NCBI RefSeq assembly: GCF_002150685.1
Contig: NZ_MSSW01000046.1
Span: forward strand, 1 to 64,000
Direction: 5' to 3'
DNA length: 64,000 nucleotides
Source of the DNA: Algoriphagus antarcticus
GTDB lineage: Bacteria > Bacteroidota > Bacteroidia > Cytophagales > Cyclobacteriaceae
Numbering within the stretch: position 1 is the stretch's first letter; each line of letters begins with the position of its first letter. Shown one piece after another: positions 9,638 through 18,595 of this stretch. The notes beneath the pieces are model-generated. The model was not told where the DNA came from. It was given only the letters and a program-made list of their open reading frames with translations, and did not search any database. The position numbers were made by a program, and so were the translations under genes.

Positions 9638-10572
9638 AGCAGGAAGTACAAATAGGCAAAATAGCTTAACAATAGTAGTGAGCCTTCAACTTTCGAAACC
9701 CGCATCTTAGTACGCATCAACACGAATAAAAACAGAGTAATTCCAATCATCCACAGGAAATCAGAATCGATAAATTCCTGAGAAACTCCTATCGGCTTAA
9801 TGATCGCTGTGATACCAATTATGGATAAAATATTCATGATGTTACTACCCAGAATATTTCCTAATGCCAAATCCGTTCGCTTGGACAATGCTGCTATGAT
9901 AGAGGTGATTAGCTCTGGTAAACTAGTGCCAATAGCAATGATAGTCACGCCGATTATTCGTTCTGAAACTCCAAACTCTCTGGAGATTTTCACAGCGTTT
10001 GTTACTAATAGTTCAGAACCTAGATAAAGACCCACTACCCCTCCTAGAAATAAGCCGATGGAGGCTGCCCATGAGTAACCTTTTACTTGCTCTATTTCCT
10101 CCTCTACCTCCGTGTTATTCACTAAGTCTGCTCCGGGACTTTTGAAAAGGTACACGTTGAAGGCGATGAAGAGCCCAAAAAGTAAAATACCTTCCCAAAA
10201 GCCTATGAGCCCATTGTAGCTTAACCCGTAGAAAAGGATAGAGACAAGTAAGGTGACTAAATAGTCAAAGCGTATATGACTTTTTCTGATAAGAATAGGG
10301 TAAAATATCCCGCTTATTCCTAGCACTAGGGCGATATTTGCAATATTTGAGCCGACTACATTCCCGATAGAAATATCGCTGTTTCCCTTGAGAGCGGCAT
10401 TTACACTCACTAACAGCTCAGGTGCTGAGGTACCAAAAGCGACTACCGTCATCCCAATCAGGCCTGCGCTCATACCTAGCTTTACAGCCATAGCGGACGC
10501 TCCATCCACTAGGATTTTCCCACCGTATAGAAGAATGACTAAACCAAGAAATAATAAGAAGTAAGGCAGCAT
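9634..10572 (-). CDS. Calcium/sodium antiporter, CaCA family (copy 1)
   Basis: Inner-membrane cation exchanger of 312 residues with about ten hydrophobic helices and the two inverted alpha-repeats of the family: GTSAPELLVSVNAAL...GNVVGSN and GTSLPELITSIIAAL...GNILGSN. The start is put at 10572 (MLPYFLLFLGLVILLYGGK); a start at 10647 would overlap upp by 68 nt and add a polar stretch not seen in the family. It sits 7 nt behind upp. A second CaCA gene lies at 13797-14753. Confidence 0.92.
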   Translation of the reverse strand: MLPYFLLFLGLVILLYGGKILVDGASAMAVKLGMSAGLIGMTVVAFGTSAPELLVSVNAALKGNSDISIGNVVGSNIANIALVLGISGIFYPILIRKSHIRFDYLVTLLVSILFYGLSYNGLIGFWEGILLFGLFIAFNVYLFKSPGADLVNNTEVEEEIEQVKGYSWAASIGLFLGGVVGLYLGSELLVTNAVKISREFGVSERIIGVTIIAIGTSLPELITSIIAALSKRTDLALGNILGSNIMNILSIIGITAIIKPIGVSQEFIDSDFLWMIGITLFLFVLMRTKMRVSKVEGSLLLLSYFAYLYFLL

Positions 10573-10579
10573 GCAGTGA

Positions 10580-11224
10580 TTAAAGTTTTGGGCCAAAAGC
10601 AAGATCCCCAGCATCGCCCAGTCCAGGGACAATGTAGGATTGGTCATTTAATTTCTCGTCTATGGCTCCAAGCCATAGTGAGTAGGAGCAAGAGATGTTT
10701 TCTTTGAGGTATTGGATACCCTCGGGAGCTGCAATGACTGCTGCTATGTGAATATGCTTGGGTGTACCGTGAGACAATATGGTCTGGATCGATTCCACCA
10801 ATGATTTGCCTGTGGCTAGCATAGGATCAGCGAGGATCAGTACTCTTCCTTCTACGCTGGGACTGGCATGGTAGCCCAATTGTATAGTGATTTCTCCGGG
10901 CTCACTCTCATCTCGAAAAGCTCCGATAAATCCGCTATCTGCCTGATCGAAATAATTTAAAAAACCATTGTAAAACGGCAAGGAGGCTCGCATTACTGAG
11001 ATGATCACCGGCTGTTCGGCAGGGACAAGTGTTGATAATGAGGTCAGTGGAGTTTCGATTTCTTCCACAGCGTATTCGAAAGATTTGGAGATTTCATAGG
11101 CCATTAGTTCACCCATCCGCTCCAAGTTTCTACGAAACCGCATTCTGTCATTTTGAATACGAATGTCTCTCATTTCGCGTAGGAAATGATTTGCCAGAGA
11201 GGGTGTGTCAGATAAAACAAACAT
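10580..11224 (-). CDS. upp: Uracil phosphoribosyltransferase
   Basis: Pyrimidine salvage: uracil plus PRPP gives UMP. The PRPP loop is DPMLATGKS, and the uracil-binding end YIVPGLGDAGDLAFG is complete. Its 214 residues are normal. It is first in a same-strand group with the CaCA antiporter and a small membrane protein, an association without obvious metabolic logic. Confidence 0.96.
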   Translation of the reverse strand: MFVLSDTPSLANHFLREMRDIRIQNDRMRFRRNLERMGELMAYEISKSFEYAVEEIETPLTSLSTLVPAEQPVIISVMRASLPFYNGFLNYFDQADSGFIGAFRDESEPGEITIQLGYHASPSVEGRVLILADPMLATGKSLVESIQTILSHGTPKHIHIAAVIAAPEGIQYLKENISCSYSLWLGAIDEKLNDQSYIVPGLGDAGDLAFGPKL

Positions 11225-11240
11225 GCTGCGAAGATAAAAT

Positions 11241-11271
11241 AAAAACCCGGCTCTTTTGGAACCGGGTTTTT
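11241..11271 (-). terminator. Terminator downstream of the OmpA remnant
   Basis: AAAAACCCGG pairs with CCGGGTTTTT around an 11-nt loop. On the minus strand it ends in a T-rich run, 20 nt after the stop at 11291. Confidence 0.75.
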
Positions 11272-11290
11272 GTTTGGGACGATATAGTGG

Positions 11291-11599
11291 TTATTTCACT
11301 TCAAAGCTGGCTCTTCTAGCCATCTGTCTGGCATCAGCAGAAGACTTGTTAGCGCTGGTGTCTTCACCGTAACCTTTGTAAGAAAGTCTTGAAGCATCTA
11401 CTCCAGAAGCAACTAGGATGTCATATACAGATTTTGCTCTATTTTCTGAAAGCTTCATATTGTAATCTTCTGGGCCTAATTCGTCAGCATATCCTTTGAT
11501 CTCAACACGTACTCCAGGATTTTTCTTCAGGAAGTTCGACACATAGCTAGCTGCACTAGTCGAGTAATCAAGTGGCTTAGAATTTCCGGGCTCCAGCTA
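11291..11599 (-). pseudogene. Truncated OmpA-family gene, C-terminal domain only
   Basis: The reading frame encodes the end of an OmpA/Pal peptidoglycan-binding domain: EIKGYADELG, LSENRAKSVYDIL, RLSYKGYGE. Upstream the frame continues for 19 more codons and then meets a TAG; there is no ATG, only a GTG at 11542. Just 31 nt separate this point from the stop of the neighbouring antiporter, so the N-terminal barrel or lipoprotein part has been lost. A terminator is still present. An 83-residue product from the GTG is possible, but it would have no signal peptide, so I treat it as a remnant. Confidence 0.7.
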
Positions 11600-11630
11600 T
11601 AAATTATTCAAGTTGGGGCTTTTTTTACAT

Positions 11631-13778
11631 TTATTTTCTCTTGAGTAAGTGTGCAAGTGTTCTCCCGATCCAATCCAATCTTTCGATCGGGCCTATCAGC
11701 GAACCGTGCATCATGTCCATCACTGGCATGCCCCCTGCTTTTGGCTGAGTTGGATAGATCAGAATAAAGCTGTGATTCTTGAGCCAGAGATTAATCAGAT
11801 TTGGAACCTGTTCAAATTTTGGATGGTAGGACGGTTCGCCTCGGCGACTGAGAACCATGATCAGATTATCATCCGGTTTGAGCAAAATATTGAGATTACC
11901 CAGCTCTTCCCAGGTGGGAAAAGGACGGAAATCAACACGGATTGGATGCTTTTGCAGAATTTCCAAAAGGTATTCTCTTGTGTCTTCCCCTGTGTAAAAA
12001 ATCATCCGAGCACCGGTATTTCTCGCGATATTCCAGACTTTCACCACCCAAAAAGGAAAGCCTAATTCTTTTTCTGCCTTAGGTGGAATGAAAACCAAGT
12101 GCCTCTTATGAGTGTCAAATGGCTGATAAGGTTTATAAATGAAAGTCGTTGTGTTGCATTTGCTGAGTATTCCTTCCGTCAGATTCCCCAGGAAACTATC
12201 ATCCATCCCACGCTTTTCGTGAAGACCAAGGACAAGGGTAGTGATTTTATTTTCGCGAATTACGCTGGAGATTCCATGCTCCACATTTGTGTCATAGCGT
12301 AGAAGCTCATACAGAAAATGATCGGTTGAGCCAGCCACTTTGCTTGCCTGATTCAATGTTTTTTGAGCCTTCATCTCTGCTCCTGTATCTTCCAGATCAG
12401 GATTAATTATACTCAGTGCATAGAGTCCCGTTTGCTTCTGTGGCGATTTCAGCATCAAACTAAGATGGATTAGCTCATCTGAAGTTTCCTGATTTCTCAC
12501 AGGGATCAAAATACGTTCTACACTTTCCTCATTTCCATCTTCGGCAAGTGAAGAATCAGACAAGGCAATGCTTTTCGCAGCTTTTTGCGCTTCCAGTGAA
12601 GCAATAGTACAAGTCACCAGAATCATGATAATTGTTCCATTGAGAACATATTCTGAAAGCAAGCGGATAGGTTCTCCATTCGCGTCCGTCCCGACGATTG
12701 TATTGTAACCAACCAACACTGCCGCCAAAGTCGCCGCAGCTTGGGCATTGCTCAGGCCGAAAATAATTTTACGTTCGTCTTTGGAAAAGCCCAAGGTCTT
12801 TTGAGTAGCCAAAGCCGCGAGATACTTCGCTGTGGTGGCTACGACTGTCATAATTATCGCAACCGTGATCGTTTCCCATCCTTGAATAAATGCGCGGAAA
12901 TCGACCAACATTCCTACACCTATCAGAAAAAAGGGAATAAAAATAGCATTGCCCACAAATTCAATCCTGTTCATCAGGGGAGATGCATGTGAGATCAAAG
13001 GATTCAGTGCCAACCCTACTAAGAACGCGCCGATGATACCCTCGACTCCAGCCCGTTCTGCCAAAGCAGCTCCAGCAAAAACCAACACCAATACGAAAAT
13101 ATATTGAGAAACATTATCTTCATATTTCTTGAAAAACCAGCGTCCGATAGGGGGAAGAATGAACCATATGATGATGACAAAAAGTGAAAGGGAAAGTCCA
13201 AGTTTCGTCCAAAATGCTGCATTTACTTCACCATTAGCCATCCCTACGATTATAGCCAAAACCAATAAGGCTAGCGTGTCGGTGATCAGTGTGCCACCTA
13301 CTGTAATGTTTACCGCTCTATTTTTAGAAATGCCCATTTTTGAAATCATGGGATAGGCGATCAGCGTATGTGAAGCAAACATGCTCGCCAGCAAAATTGA
13401 AGTAGCCCAGCCATAACTCAAAAGATATAATCCAGCTAAAATCCCCAATCCCATCGGGATCAAAAAAGTGTACATCCCGAAAATGAGACTCTTTTTACTG
13501 TTTTTCTTGAAGTCAACGAGATCAATTTCCAAGCCCGCCAAAAACATAATGTAAAGCAATCCAGCAGTTCCAGAAAGAATGATTCCGCTATCCCTATCGA
13601 TCAAACCCAGCCCCGTGGGGCCAACTATCGCCCCAGCGATAATCAGACCGAGCAGCGGTGGGATTTTCACTCGGTTTAGCACAAGAGGCGCAAGCAGGAT
13701 TATCACTAAGATCAATAGGAATTTGATCACCGGATTGGTTATGGGCAATTCGGCAGAAAAAATCGATTCCAGGATCAT
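11631..13778 (-). CDS. CPA2-type cation:proton antiporter with C-terminal universal stress domain
   Basis: 715 residues. Residues 1-400 hold about 12 membrane helices of the Na+/H+ exchanger fold (LNRVKIPPLLGLIIAGAIVGP; FLAGLEIDL, the conserved acidic centre of the KefB/NhaS branch). Residues 430-715 are soluble and begin ERILIPVRNQETSDELIHL, then TTLVLGLHEKRG, a UspA-like pattern that usually binds nucleotide and tunes the transporter. It is flanked by two CaCA exchangers on the same strand, making a cation homeostasis region. Substrate (Na+ or K+) cannot be told from sequence. Confidence 0.92.
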   Translation of the reverse strand: MILESIFSAELPITNPVIKFLLILVIILLAPLVLNRVKIPPLLGLIIAGAIVGPTGLGLIDRDSGIILSGTAGLLYIMFLAGLEIDLVDFKKNSKKSLIFGMYTFLIPMGLGILAGLYLLSYGWATSILLASMFASHTLIAYPMISKMGISKNRAVNITVGGTLITDTLALLVLAIIVGMANGEVNAAFWTKLGLSLSLFVIIIWFILPPIGRWFFKKYEDNVSQYIFVLVLVFAGAALAERAGVEGIIGAFLVGLALNPLISHASPLMNRIEFVGNAIFIPFFLIGVGMLVDFRAFIQGWETITVAIIMTVVATTAKYLAALATQKTLGFSKDERKIIFGLSNAQAAATLAAVLVGYNTIVGTDANGEPIRLLSEYVLNGTIIMILVTCTIASLEAQKAAKSIALSDSSLAEDGNEESVERILIPVRNQETSDELIHLSLMLKSPQKQTGLYALSIINPDLEDTGAEMKAQKTLNQASKVAGSTDHFLYELLRYDTNVEHGISSVIRENKITTLVLGLHEKRGMDDSFLGNLTEGILSKCNTTTFIYKPYQPFDTHKRHLVFIPPKAEKELGFPFWVVKVWNIARNTGARMIFYTGEDTREYLLEILQKHPIRVDFRPFPTWEELGNLNILLKPDDNLIMVLSRRGEPSYHPKFEQVPNLINLWLKNHSFILIYPTQPKAGGMPVMDMMHGSLIGPIERLDWIGRTLAHLLKRK

Positions 13779-13796
13779 ATAGTTAGGAGCAAAAGG

Positions 13797-14753
13797 CTAT
13801 ACTTCTAAACTGACCAAATACGTGGTATAACCCAAATATGCGACCAATAGCAACCCTGCTTCCCATCGATCTAATGATTTCTTTTTGCCTGTAAACATGG
13901 CAAGGAATAAGAATAGTGTTCCACCAATCAGAATGTAGATATCTGTATTGAAAGCTACATTAAAAACCAGTGGATTGATTATCGAACTAACCCCAAGAAT
14001 CAGGAAAATGTTAAAAATATTGGAGCCGATGATATTGCCAATTGCGATGTCGTTGTTCTTTTTCATCGATGCGACCACGGAGGTAGCGAGCTCTGGTAAT
14101 GAGGTGCCAGCTGCTACAATGGTCAAACCAATAATTTTCTCGCTTACTCCTAATGATTGTGCCATTGCAACTGCATTATCTACCACGAGTTTGCCACCGA
14201 TTACCAATCCTGCCAAGCCAATCAGGATCAACCCCCAGATCTTCATGTTTGAATAATCTTTTTGCTCGATTAATTCAGTGCTCGGCTCGGATTTGAGTTG
14301 GGTGAAAACGTAATAAAGAAAGGCTGCAAATAGTACGAGCAAAATAATTCCATCTACCATGGAAAGTCCAGGATTTTCGGAATGGAAATAGTTATTGACA
14401 AGAAATAATAGCACGAAGGCAGCTAAAAGAGAGAAAGGTATTTCTTTCCATACGGAGCTGGACTGAACCGCAAGTGGCGTAATAAGCCCTGCAATTCCCA
14501 GAATGATAAACAAATTGAAATTATTGGAACCGATCACATTGCCAAAAACAATATCTGGATAGCCGCCAATAGAAGCGACGGTGTTCACCACTAGCTCAGG
14601 AGCAGAGGTGCCAAATGCTACGATAGTCAGACCGATGGCAAGGTCAGAGATCTTGTGTTTTTTTGCCAAAACTGAGGCTCCATCTACAAGCCAATCCGCT
14701 CCTTTGACCAATAACAATAGACCAGCAATGAGAATGACAATCTGAAGAATCAT
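13797..14753 (-). CDS. Calcium/sodium antiporter, CaCA family (copy 2)
   Basis: 318 residues, ten predicted helices, with alpha-repeats GTSAPELVVNTVASI...GNVIGSNNFN and GTSLPELATSVVASM...GNIIGSNIFN. It ends 18 nt before the CPA2 antiporter on the same strand, so the two are probably cotranscribed. It is a paralogue of the 9634-10572 gene but clearly diverged, not a recent duplicate. The 323-nt gap upstream (14754-15076) shows no gene or clear repeat. Confidence 0.92.
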   Translation of the reverse strand: MILQIVILIAGLLLLVKGADWLVDGASVLAKKHKISDLAIGLTIVAFGTSAPELVVNTVASIGGYPDIVFGNVIGSNNFNLFIILGIAGLITPLAVQSSSVWKEIPFSLLAAFVLLFLVNNYFHSENPGLSMVDGIILLVLFAAFLYYVFTQLKSEPSTELIEQKDYSNMKIWGLILIGLAGLVIGGKLVVDNAVAMAQSLGVSEKIIGLTIVAAGTSLPELATSVVASMKKNNDIAIGNIIGSNIFNIFLILGVSSIINPLVFNVAFNTDIYILIGGTLFLFLAMFTGKKKSLDRWEAGLLLVAYLGYTTYLVSLEV

Positions 14754-15076
14754 AGAAGATTTGATTTTTGACTGAAAGATAATTAGTTATAAAAATCTCT
14801 CAAAAGTAGATTGAAAAATTCACGTAAAAACATACTGAATCAATAAATTTTTATTGGTGAAAAAGCAGGTACACTTTTCTGGAAATAACCTGACTAAACC
14901 AGAATTCAATGTGCCTTTAGATTTTCGATCGTTTAAGTTTTCTGCTGCCAAGATCGCGTATATACAGATTAGTGAAATTTTCTCTTGCTAATGCCCGCTT
15001 TTCACCCAATAAATTTCTTTAGTAATTTTTGATTTATATTTTCTAAATTTCATAGTATGCTTTAAACCAAAAAATA

Positions 15077-15658
15077 ATGAAACTCTTTTTTTGTTCAGTG
15101 TTCGTATTGATGCTAGTAGGTTTTTCAGGTGCTTTTGCTCAAGGTGAAATGCCAAACCATATCAAAGAGAATATTTCCTATCCGGTTTTGGATTTTCACC
15201 CTTGGGTAGGCGTGATGCCCATAGCAAATGGAGCCTTACCTTACGATCCGACTCTCGATTACAAAATCGCCCTCGATCTGTATGGGAAAGTGAAAGATTC
15301 TACAGCCATTCATCCAGTTATTCTTGAAGTTGCGAGGACTTACAACCTAACTATTGCTAATGGTGTGCCCGCTGATCAAATCCAGATTGCAGCAATTATT
15401 CATGGGGGTTTAGTACAGGCTATCCTTTCTGAAGAAGATTATCAGAAAAAATATCAGACAACCAATCCTAACTTAGCTGCAATTAAAGCCTTGGAAGATG
15501 TGGGTGTTACCTTCTATGTGTGTGGACAAAGCTTGGGGTTTAATAACATACTACCGGATCGAATCACCCCAATGGTTAAAGTGGCCGTTTCAGCCAAAAC
15601 TGCTTTTGTCACCCTGGATCAAATGGATTATTCATATCTCAATGTGAGTGAAGATTGA
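15077..15658 (+). CDS. Exported DsrE/DsrF-like protein
   Basis: 193 residues with a signal peptide (MKLFFCSVFVLMLVGFSGAFAQ). The body follows the DsrE fold: a beta-alpha-beta core, a single cysteine in VTFYVCGQSLGF and a preceding IHGGLVQAI segment. DsrE-like proteins carry sulfur or bind small molecules; exported versions in Bacteroidota are uncharacterised. Monocistronic with its own bidirectional terminator. Confidence 0.85.
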   Translation: MKLFFCSVFVLMLVGFSGAFAQGEMPNHIKENISYPVLDFHPWVGVMPIANGALPYDPTLDYKIALDLYGKVKDSTAIHPVILEVARTYNLTIANGVPADQIQIAAIIHGGLVQAILSEEDYQKKYQTTNPNLAAIKALEDVGVTFYVCGQSLGFNNILPDRITPMVKVAVSAKTAFVTLDQMDYSYLNVSED

Positions 15659-15671
15659 TCTTAAGAAACCG

Positions 15672-15696
15672 AAAAAGGCTCAATTTGAGCCTTTTT
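15672..15696. terminator. Bidirectional terminator
   Basis: AAAAAGGCTCAA and TTGAGCCTTTTT form a 12-bp stem with a T run on each strand. It serves the DsrE-like gene (+) and the flotillin gene (-). Confidence 0.85.
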
Positions 15697-15702
15697 CATT
15701 AA

Positions 15703-17216
15703 CTATTCCTCTTCAGGTTTTATTTTCACTTTGCTTTTGGGAGGTTCGTTTAGATCCTCTCCTTTCAGGTAAGTCGGCAGATTCAAGCCAGCCATGTTGA
15801 ATAAGTCATTTAGCGGTGGTACGGTCTTCATCATTCCTGATACAAAATTAGCTGTGGAGCCATTTCCGTTTTCGTTATTCCCCGAATCCCAAACAGTAAT
15901 CTTATCGATCTTGATGTTTTTGACAGCTTCCACCTGAGTTTTAACCAATTCAGGTAGCTTTTCTATCAATAGCAATTGGAATGCTTTGGTAGGGTCTCCG
16001 CCCGCTGCACTCACTACCTCTCGGTAACCTTCTGCCTGCTTGGTCAATATTTCGTAAAGTCCTTTTGCTTCCGCTTCCATCTTGGCAAAAATAGCATCAG
16101 CCTCACCTTTTGCCAGTTCTCTGATTCGCTCAGCTTCTGCTTGGGCATCGATGATAGCTCGTTGTTTTGCAATTTCAGCAGGAATAACTATGTTGGCATT
16201 TTGAGTTGATCGTTCTCTTTCTGCTCGGGCAGTCCTGCTTTTTGCTCCGCTAGATAGGCCTCTTCGAGAGCTCTTGCCGCTTGTACTTTTTCAGATGCCA
16301 ATGCTACTCTTAGCGCCTCTGCTTCTTTTTCTCTTCGTAATGCATCAGATTGTGCAATGGAAATTTTGGCTTCATTTTCTCCTTTGATCGCTATGGCATT
16401 CGCCTCAGAAGTTTTTACTCGGGTGTCTCGCTGCGCTTCAGCCTTTCCTATGCTTTCGTCTTTTGCAGCTTCCGCTATACTGACTTCCCTGTTTTTATGG
16501 GTGATCGCTATTTTTACATCACGATCACGCTGGGTGTCTGCGATCTGAACATCCTTTTCTCGATCAGCAAGTGCTTTACCTGTCTCACCGATTTTCTCTT
16601 GCTCGGCTACTGATATTTTTGCTTCGTTGATAGCCTTTGCAGCGGCTTCTTTACCGAGAGCCTCAATATATCCAGACTCATCTTTGATATCCGTCACGTT
16701 GACGTTGATCAGTTTCAAACCGATTTTCTTCAGCTCACTATCCACGTTTTTAGAAATGCTCTCCAAAAATTTATCTCTATCAGAATTAATTTCTTCAATA
16801 GTCATAGTCGCGATTACTAATCGCAACTGGCCGAAAAGAATATCTTTTGAAAGCTCCTGAATCTGCTCATGAGCAAAGCCAAGTAAACGCTCAGCAGCGG
16901 TATTCATCGTGTCTGAATCAGTGGAAATGGCAATCGTAAATCTGCAAGGCACGTCCACACGAATATTCTGACGGCTTAGTGCATTTGTCAAATTTGTTTC
17001 TATAGAAATAGGCTTCAGGTCGAGATAAGCGTAATCCTGAATTACTGGCCAGATGAAAGCTCCGCCTCCATGAATACATCGGGCTGATGTACCTCCAGTT
17101 TTTCCGTAGACGACGAGGATTTTATCTGAAGGGCAGCGCTTGTATCGGGAGACAAGTGCCAGAATAGTCACAAATGCGACAACCGTCGCTACGACGATGA
17201 GTATTAATGGTTCCAT
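15703..17216 (-). pseudogene. Flotillin-like SPFH protein, interrupted by a one-base frameshift
   Basis: A YuaG/FloT-type flotillin: membrane anchor (MEPLILIVVATVVAFVTI), SPFH domain (about 30-190), then a long Ala/Glu/Lys-rich coiled coil. The first frame runs from 17216 and goes off with GLPEQKENDQLKMPT to a stop at 16188. Around 16225-16235 the -1 frame takes over (ARAERERSTQNANIVIPAEI) and reaches a full flotillin C-terminus at 15703. One missing base restores a 504-residue protein. The upstream NfeD partner is intact. Either a real recent mutation or a sequence error; flotillins organise membrane microdomains and are dispensable in many bacteria. Confidence 0.85.
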
Positions 17217-17228
17217 GAATGAATTGAG

Positions 17229-17795
17229 TTATAGCTTTTCTACGATAAGGATGTTACCACTTTCTACTCGCATGATTCTTACGGTGGCGTTTGTCTCTAT
17301 TTTGTCTTGTTCGGTCATGGCATCAAGTTCCCTCACGGAACCATTTAAGCTTACCATGATTTTTCCCTTGCCCTGCATTTTGCCAGGGATAGCTAGATAC
17401 ACATCAGCAATGCGGTTCAGTGTTTTTTCTAGCCGAAAAGTATTGTCCTCGCCTAACTTTTGAATTTGCCTAATGATGAGAAAAAAGGAGTAAACAAAGG
17501 CATATCCTATTGCTAAACTAAGCAATATGAGTAGTGTGGTATTTGGAATGAGCTTGTAAAAAGAGATTCCTGTCCAGCTGAATCCTAGCAAGAAATTAAT
17601 CAGATTTCTGAAAGAGAAAAGCTGAAATGGTGCTTCAGCACTGTCTAGGTCTCCATCAAAATCAGCTTCTATACCATCTGATCCACCAGATCCTACAAAT
17701 GTTAGAATTGTCTGAAGAACAAAAATCAATGAAACCGGTATCGCGATATACCAGAAAAGTTTGAGTTGAGGATCTAATCCATCTAAAAATTCCAT
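17229..17795 (-). CDS. NfeD-like membrane protein, flotillin partner
   Basis: About 188 residues from MEFLDGLDPQLKLFWYIA (a second ATG 21 nt upstream is possible). Two or three membrane helices (LIFVLQTILTFVG; TTLLILLSLAIGYAFVYSFFLI) precede a C-terminal OB-like domain (GKMQGKGKIMVSLNGSVRELDAMTE), the soluble part of NfeD proteins. NfeD and flotillin genes are a classic pair, and here they are 12 nt apart with nfeD first. It probably localises with flotillin in the inner membrane. Confidence 0.85.
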   Translation of the reverse strand: MEFLDGLDPQLKLFWYIAIPVSLIFVLQTILTFVGSGGSDGIEADFDGDLDSAEAPFQLFSFRNLINFLLGFSWTGISFYKLIPNTTLLILLSLAIGYAFVYSFFLIIRQIQKLGEDNTFRLEKTLNRIADVYLAIPGKMQGKGKIMVSLNGSVRELDAMTEQDKIETNATVRIMRVESGNILIVEKL

Positions 17796-17993
17796 ATCAT
17801 AATGAGTTATAGCCAAATTGGGTAGCCTGAAACTATTAAAAAATTTTTAATTACTAATTTTTTATTTTTAAATAAATGACGGGAAAATTTAAGGGTTAGA
17901 GGTTTTAGTTTTTGTTGGCTATTTCTTTTGAGAATTTTGGACTTAATCTGTAGCCTATCTTATTGTAAATCAGAAGTTATGGAGGTAGAAACG

Positions 17994-18023
17994 AAAAAAT
18001 CCCAGAAGTATTAATTCTGGGAT
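17994..18023 (-). terminator. Terminator of the lipocalin gene
   Basis: ATCCCAGAA pairs with TTCTGGGAT (17999-18007 with 18015-18023), followed on the minus strand by six T, 11 nt after the stop. Confidence 0.85.
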
Positions 18024-18033
18024 TTCAGTTAGC

Positions 18034-18585
18034 CTAATCTTCGCACTGAATTGTTTTTTCGAGTTTGCTGAGATTAAAACCTTTGTCGGCTATGCCCTCG
18101 AGAAGCCTTTCGTAAAGCTTTTTATCCATCTCGGGTGTCCTGGAAAGAATCCAGAGATATTTTCGGTTTGGATGTCCAACTACCGCATAGGAGTAATCTT
18201 TAGCCAGATCAATGATCCAGTATTTGCCTTTGAATGGCCAGAAGAACTGAACTTTGAGCTTTGCATTTCCTGAACCATCTTCCACAGTTGCTATAGCTGT
18301 GGAGGTTTTAGTCTTTCCTTTTGCTGGAATATTACAGCTGTTTTCCACACCGATTGTACCGTCGTCATTCGGAGTATAAGTGGCTTTGGTGCATGTGCAT
18401 CCTTTCTGGAAGGACTGGGGAAATGAGGCGATTTCATACCATTTCCCGGCATATTTTTCAAGATCTACATAAGGAACTGTTTCTAGATCTTGTGCTTTAG
18501 TGCTATGTGAGAGAAATAAAATGCCTGCTGCGGCCAATATTGGCATCGCTAAGGCAAATTTTTCTGAATTTTTTAAAGTTCTCAT
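18034..18585 (-). CDS. blc: Bacterial lipocalin (Blc-like)
   Basis: 183 residues: a hydrophobic N-terminal export segment ending near KAQDLETVPYVDLEKYAGKWYEIASFP, where GKWYEIA is the GxW lipocalin signature, then an eight-strand barrel with the late motif YLWILSRTPEMDKKLYERLL. Blc proteins bind fatty acids or lysophospholipids in the envelope under stress. Here it lacks the lipobox seen in the E. coli protein and seems to be a periplasmic soluble form. Third gene after the disulfide reductase and the TspO-like gene on the same strand. Confidence 0.92.
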   Translation of the reverse strand: MRTLKNSEKFALAMPILAAAGILFLSHSTKAQDLETVPYVDLEKYAGKWYEIASFPQSFQKGCTCTKATYTPNDDGTIGVENSCNIPAKGKTKTSTAIATVEDGSGNAKLKVQFFWPFKGKYWIIDLAKDYSYAVVGHPNRKYLWILSRTPEMDKKLYERLLEGIADKGFNLSKLEKTIQCED

Positions 18586-18595
18586 GTTAGTAGAT

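Noticed and set aside
10573-10647. Longer N-terminus of the first CaCA antiporter
   Set aside because: It would overlap upp by 68 nt and add non-family residues before the first membrane helix.
14754-15076. Regulatory or small-RNA gene in the 323-nt gap before the DsrE-like gene
   Set aside because: AT-rich sequence with no stable hairpin, consensus promoter or repeat that I could identify.
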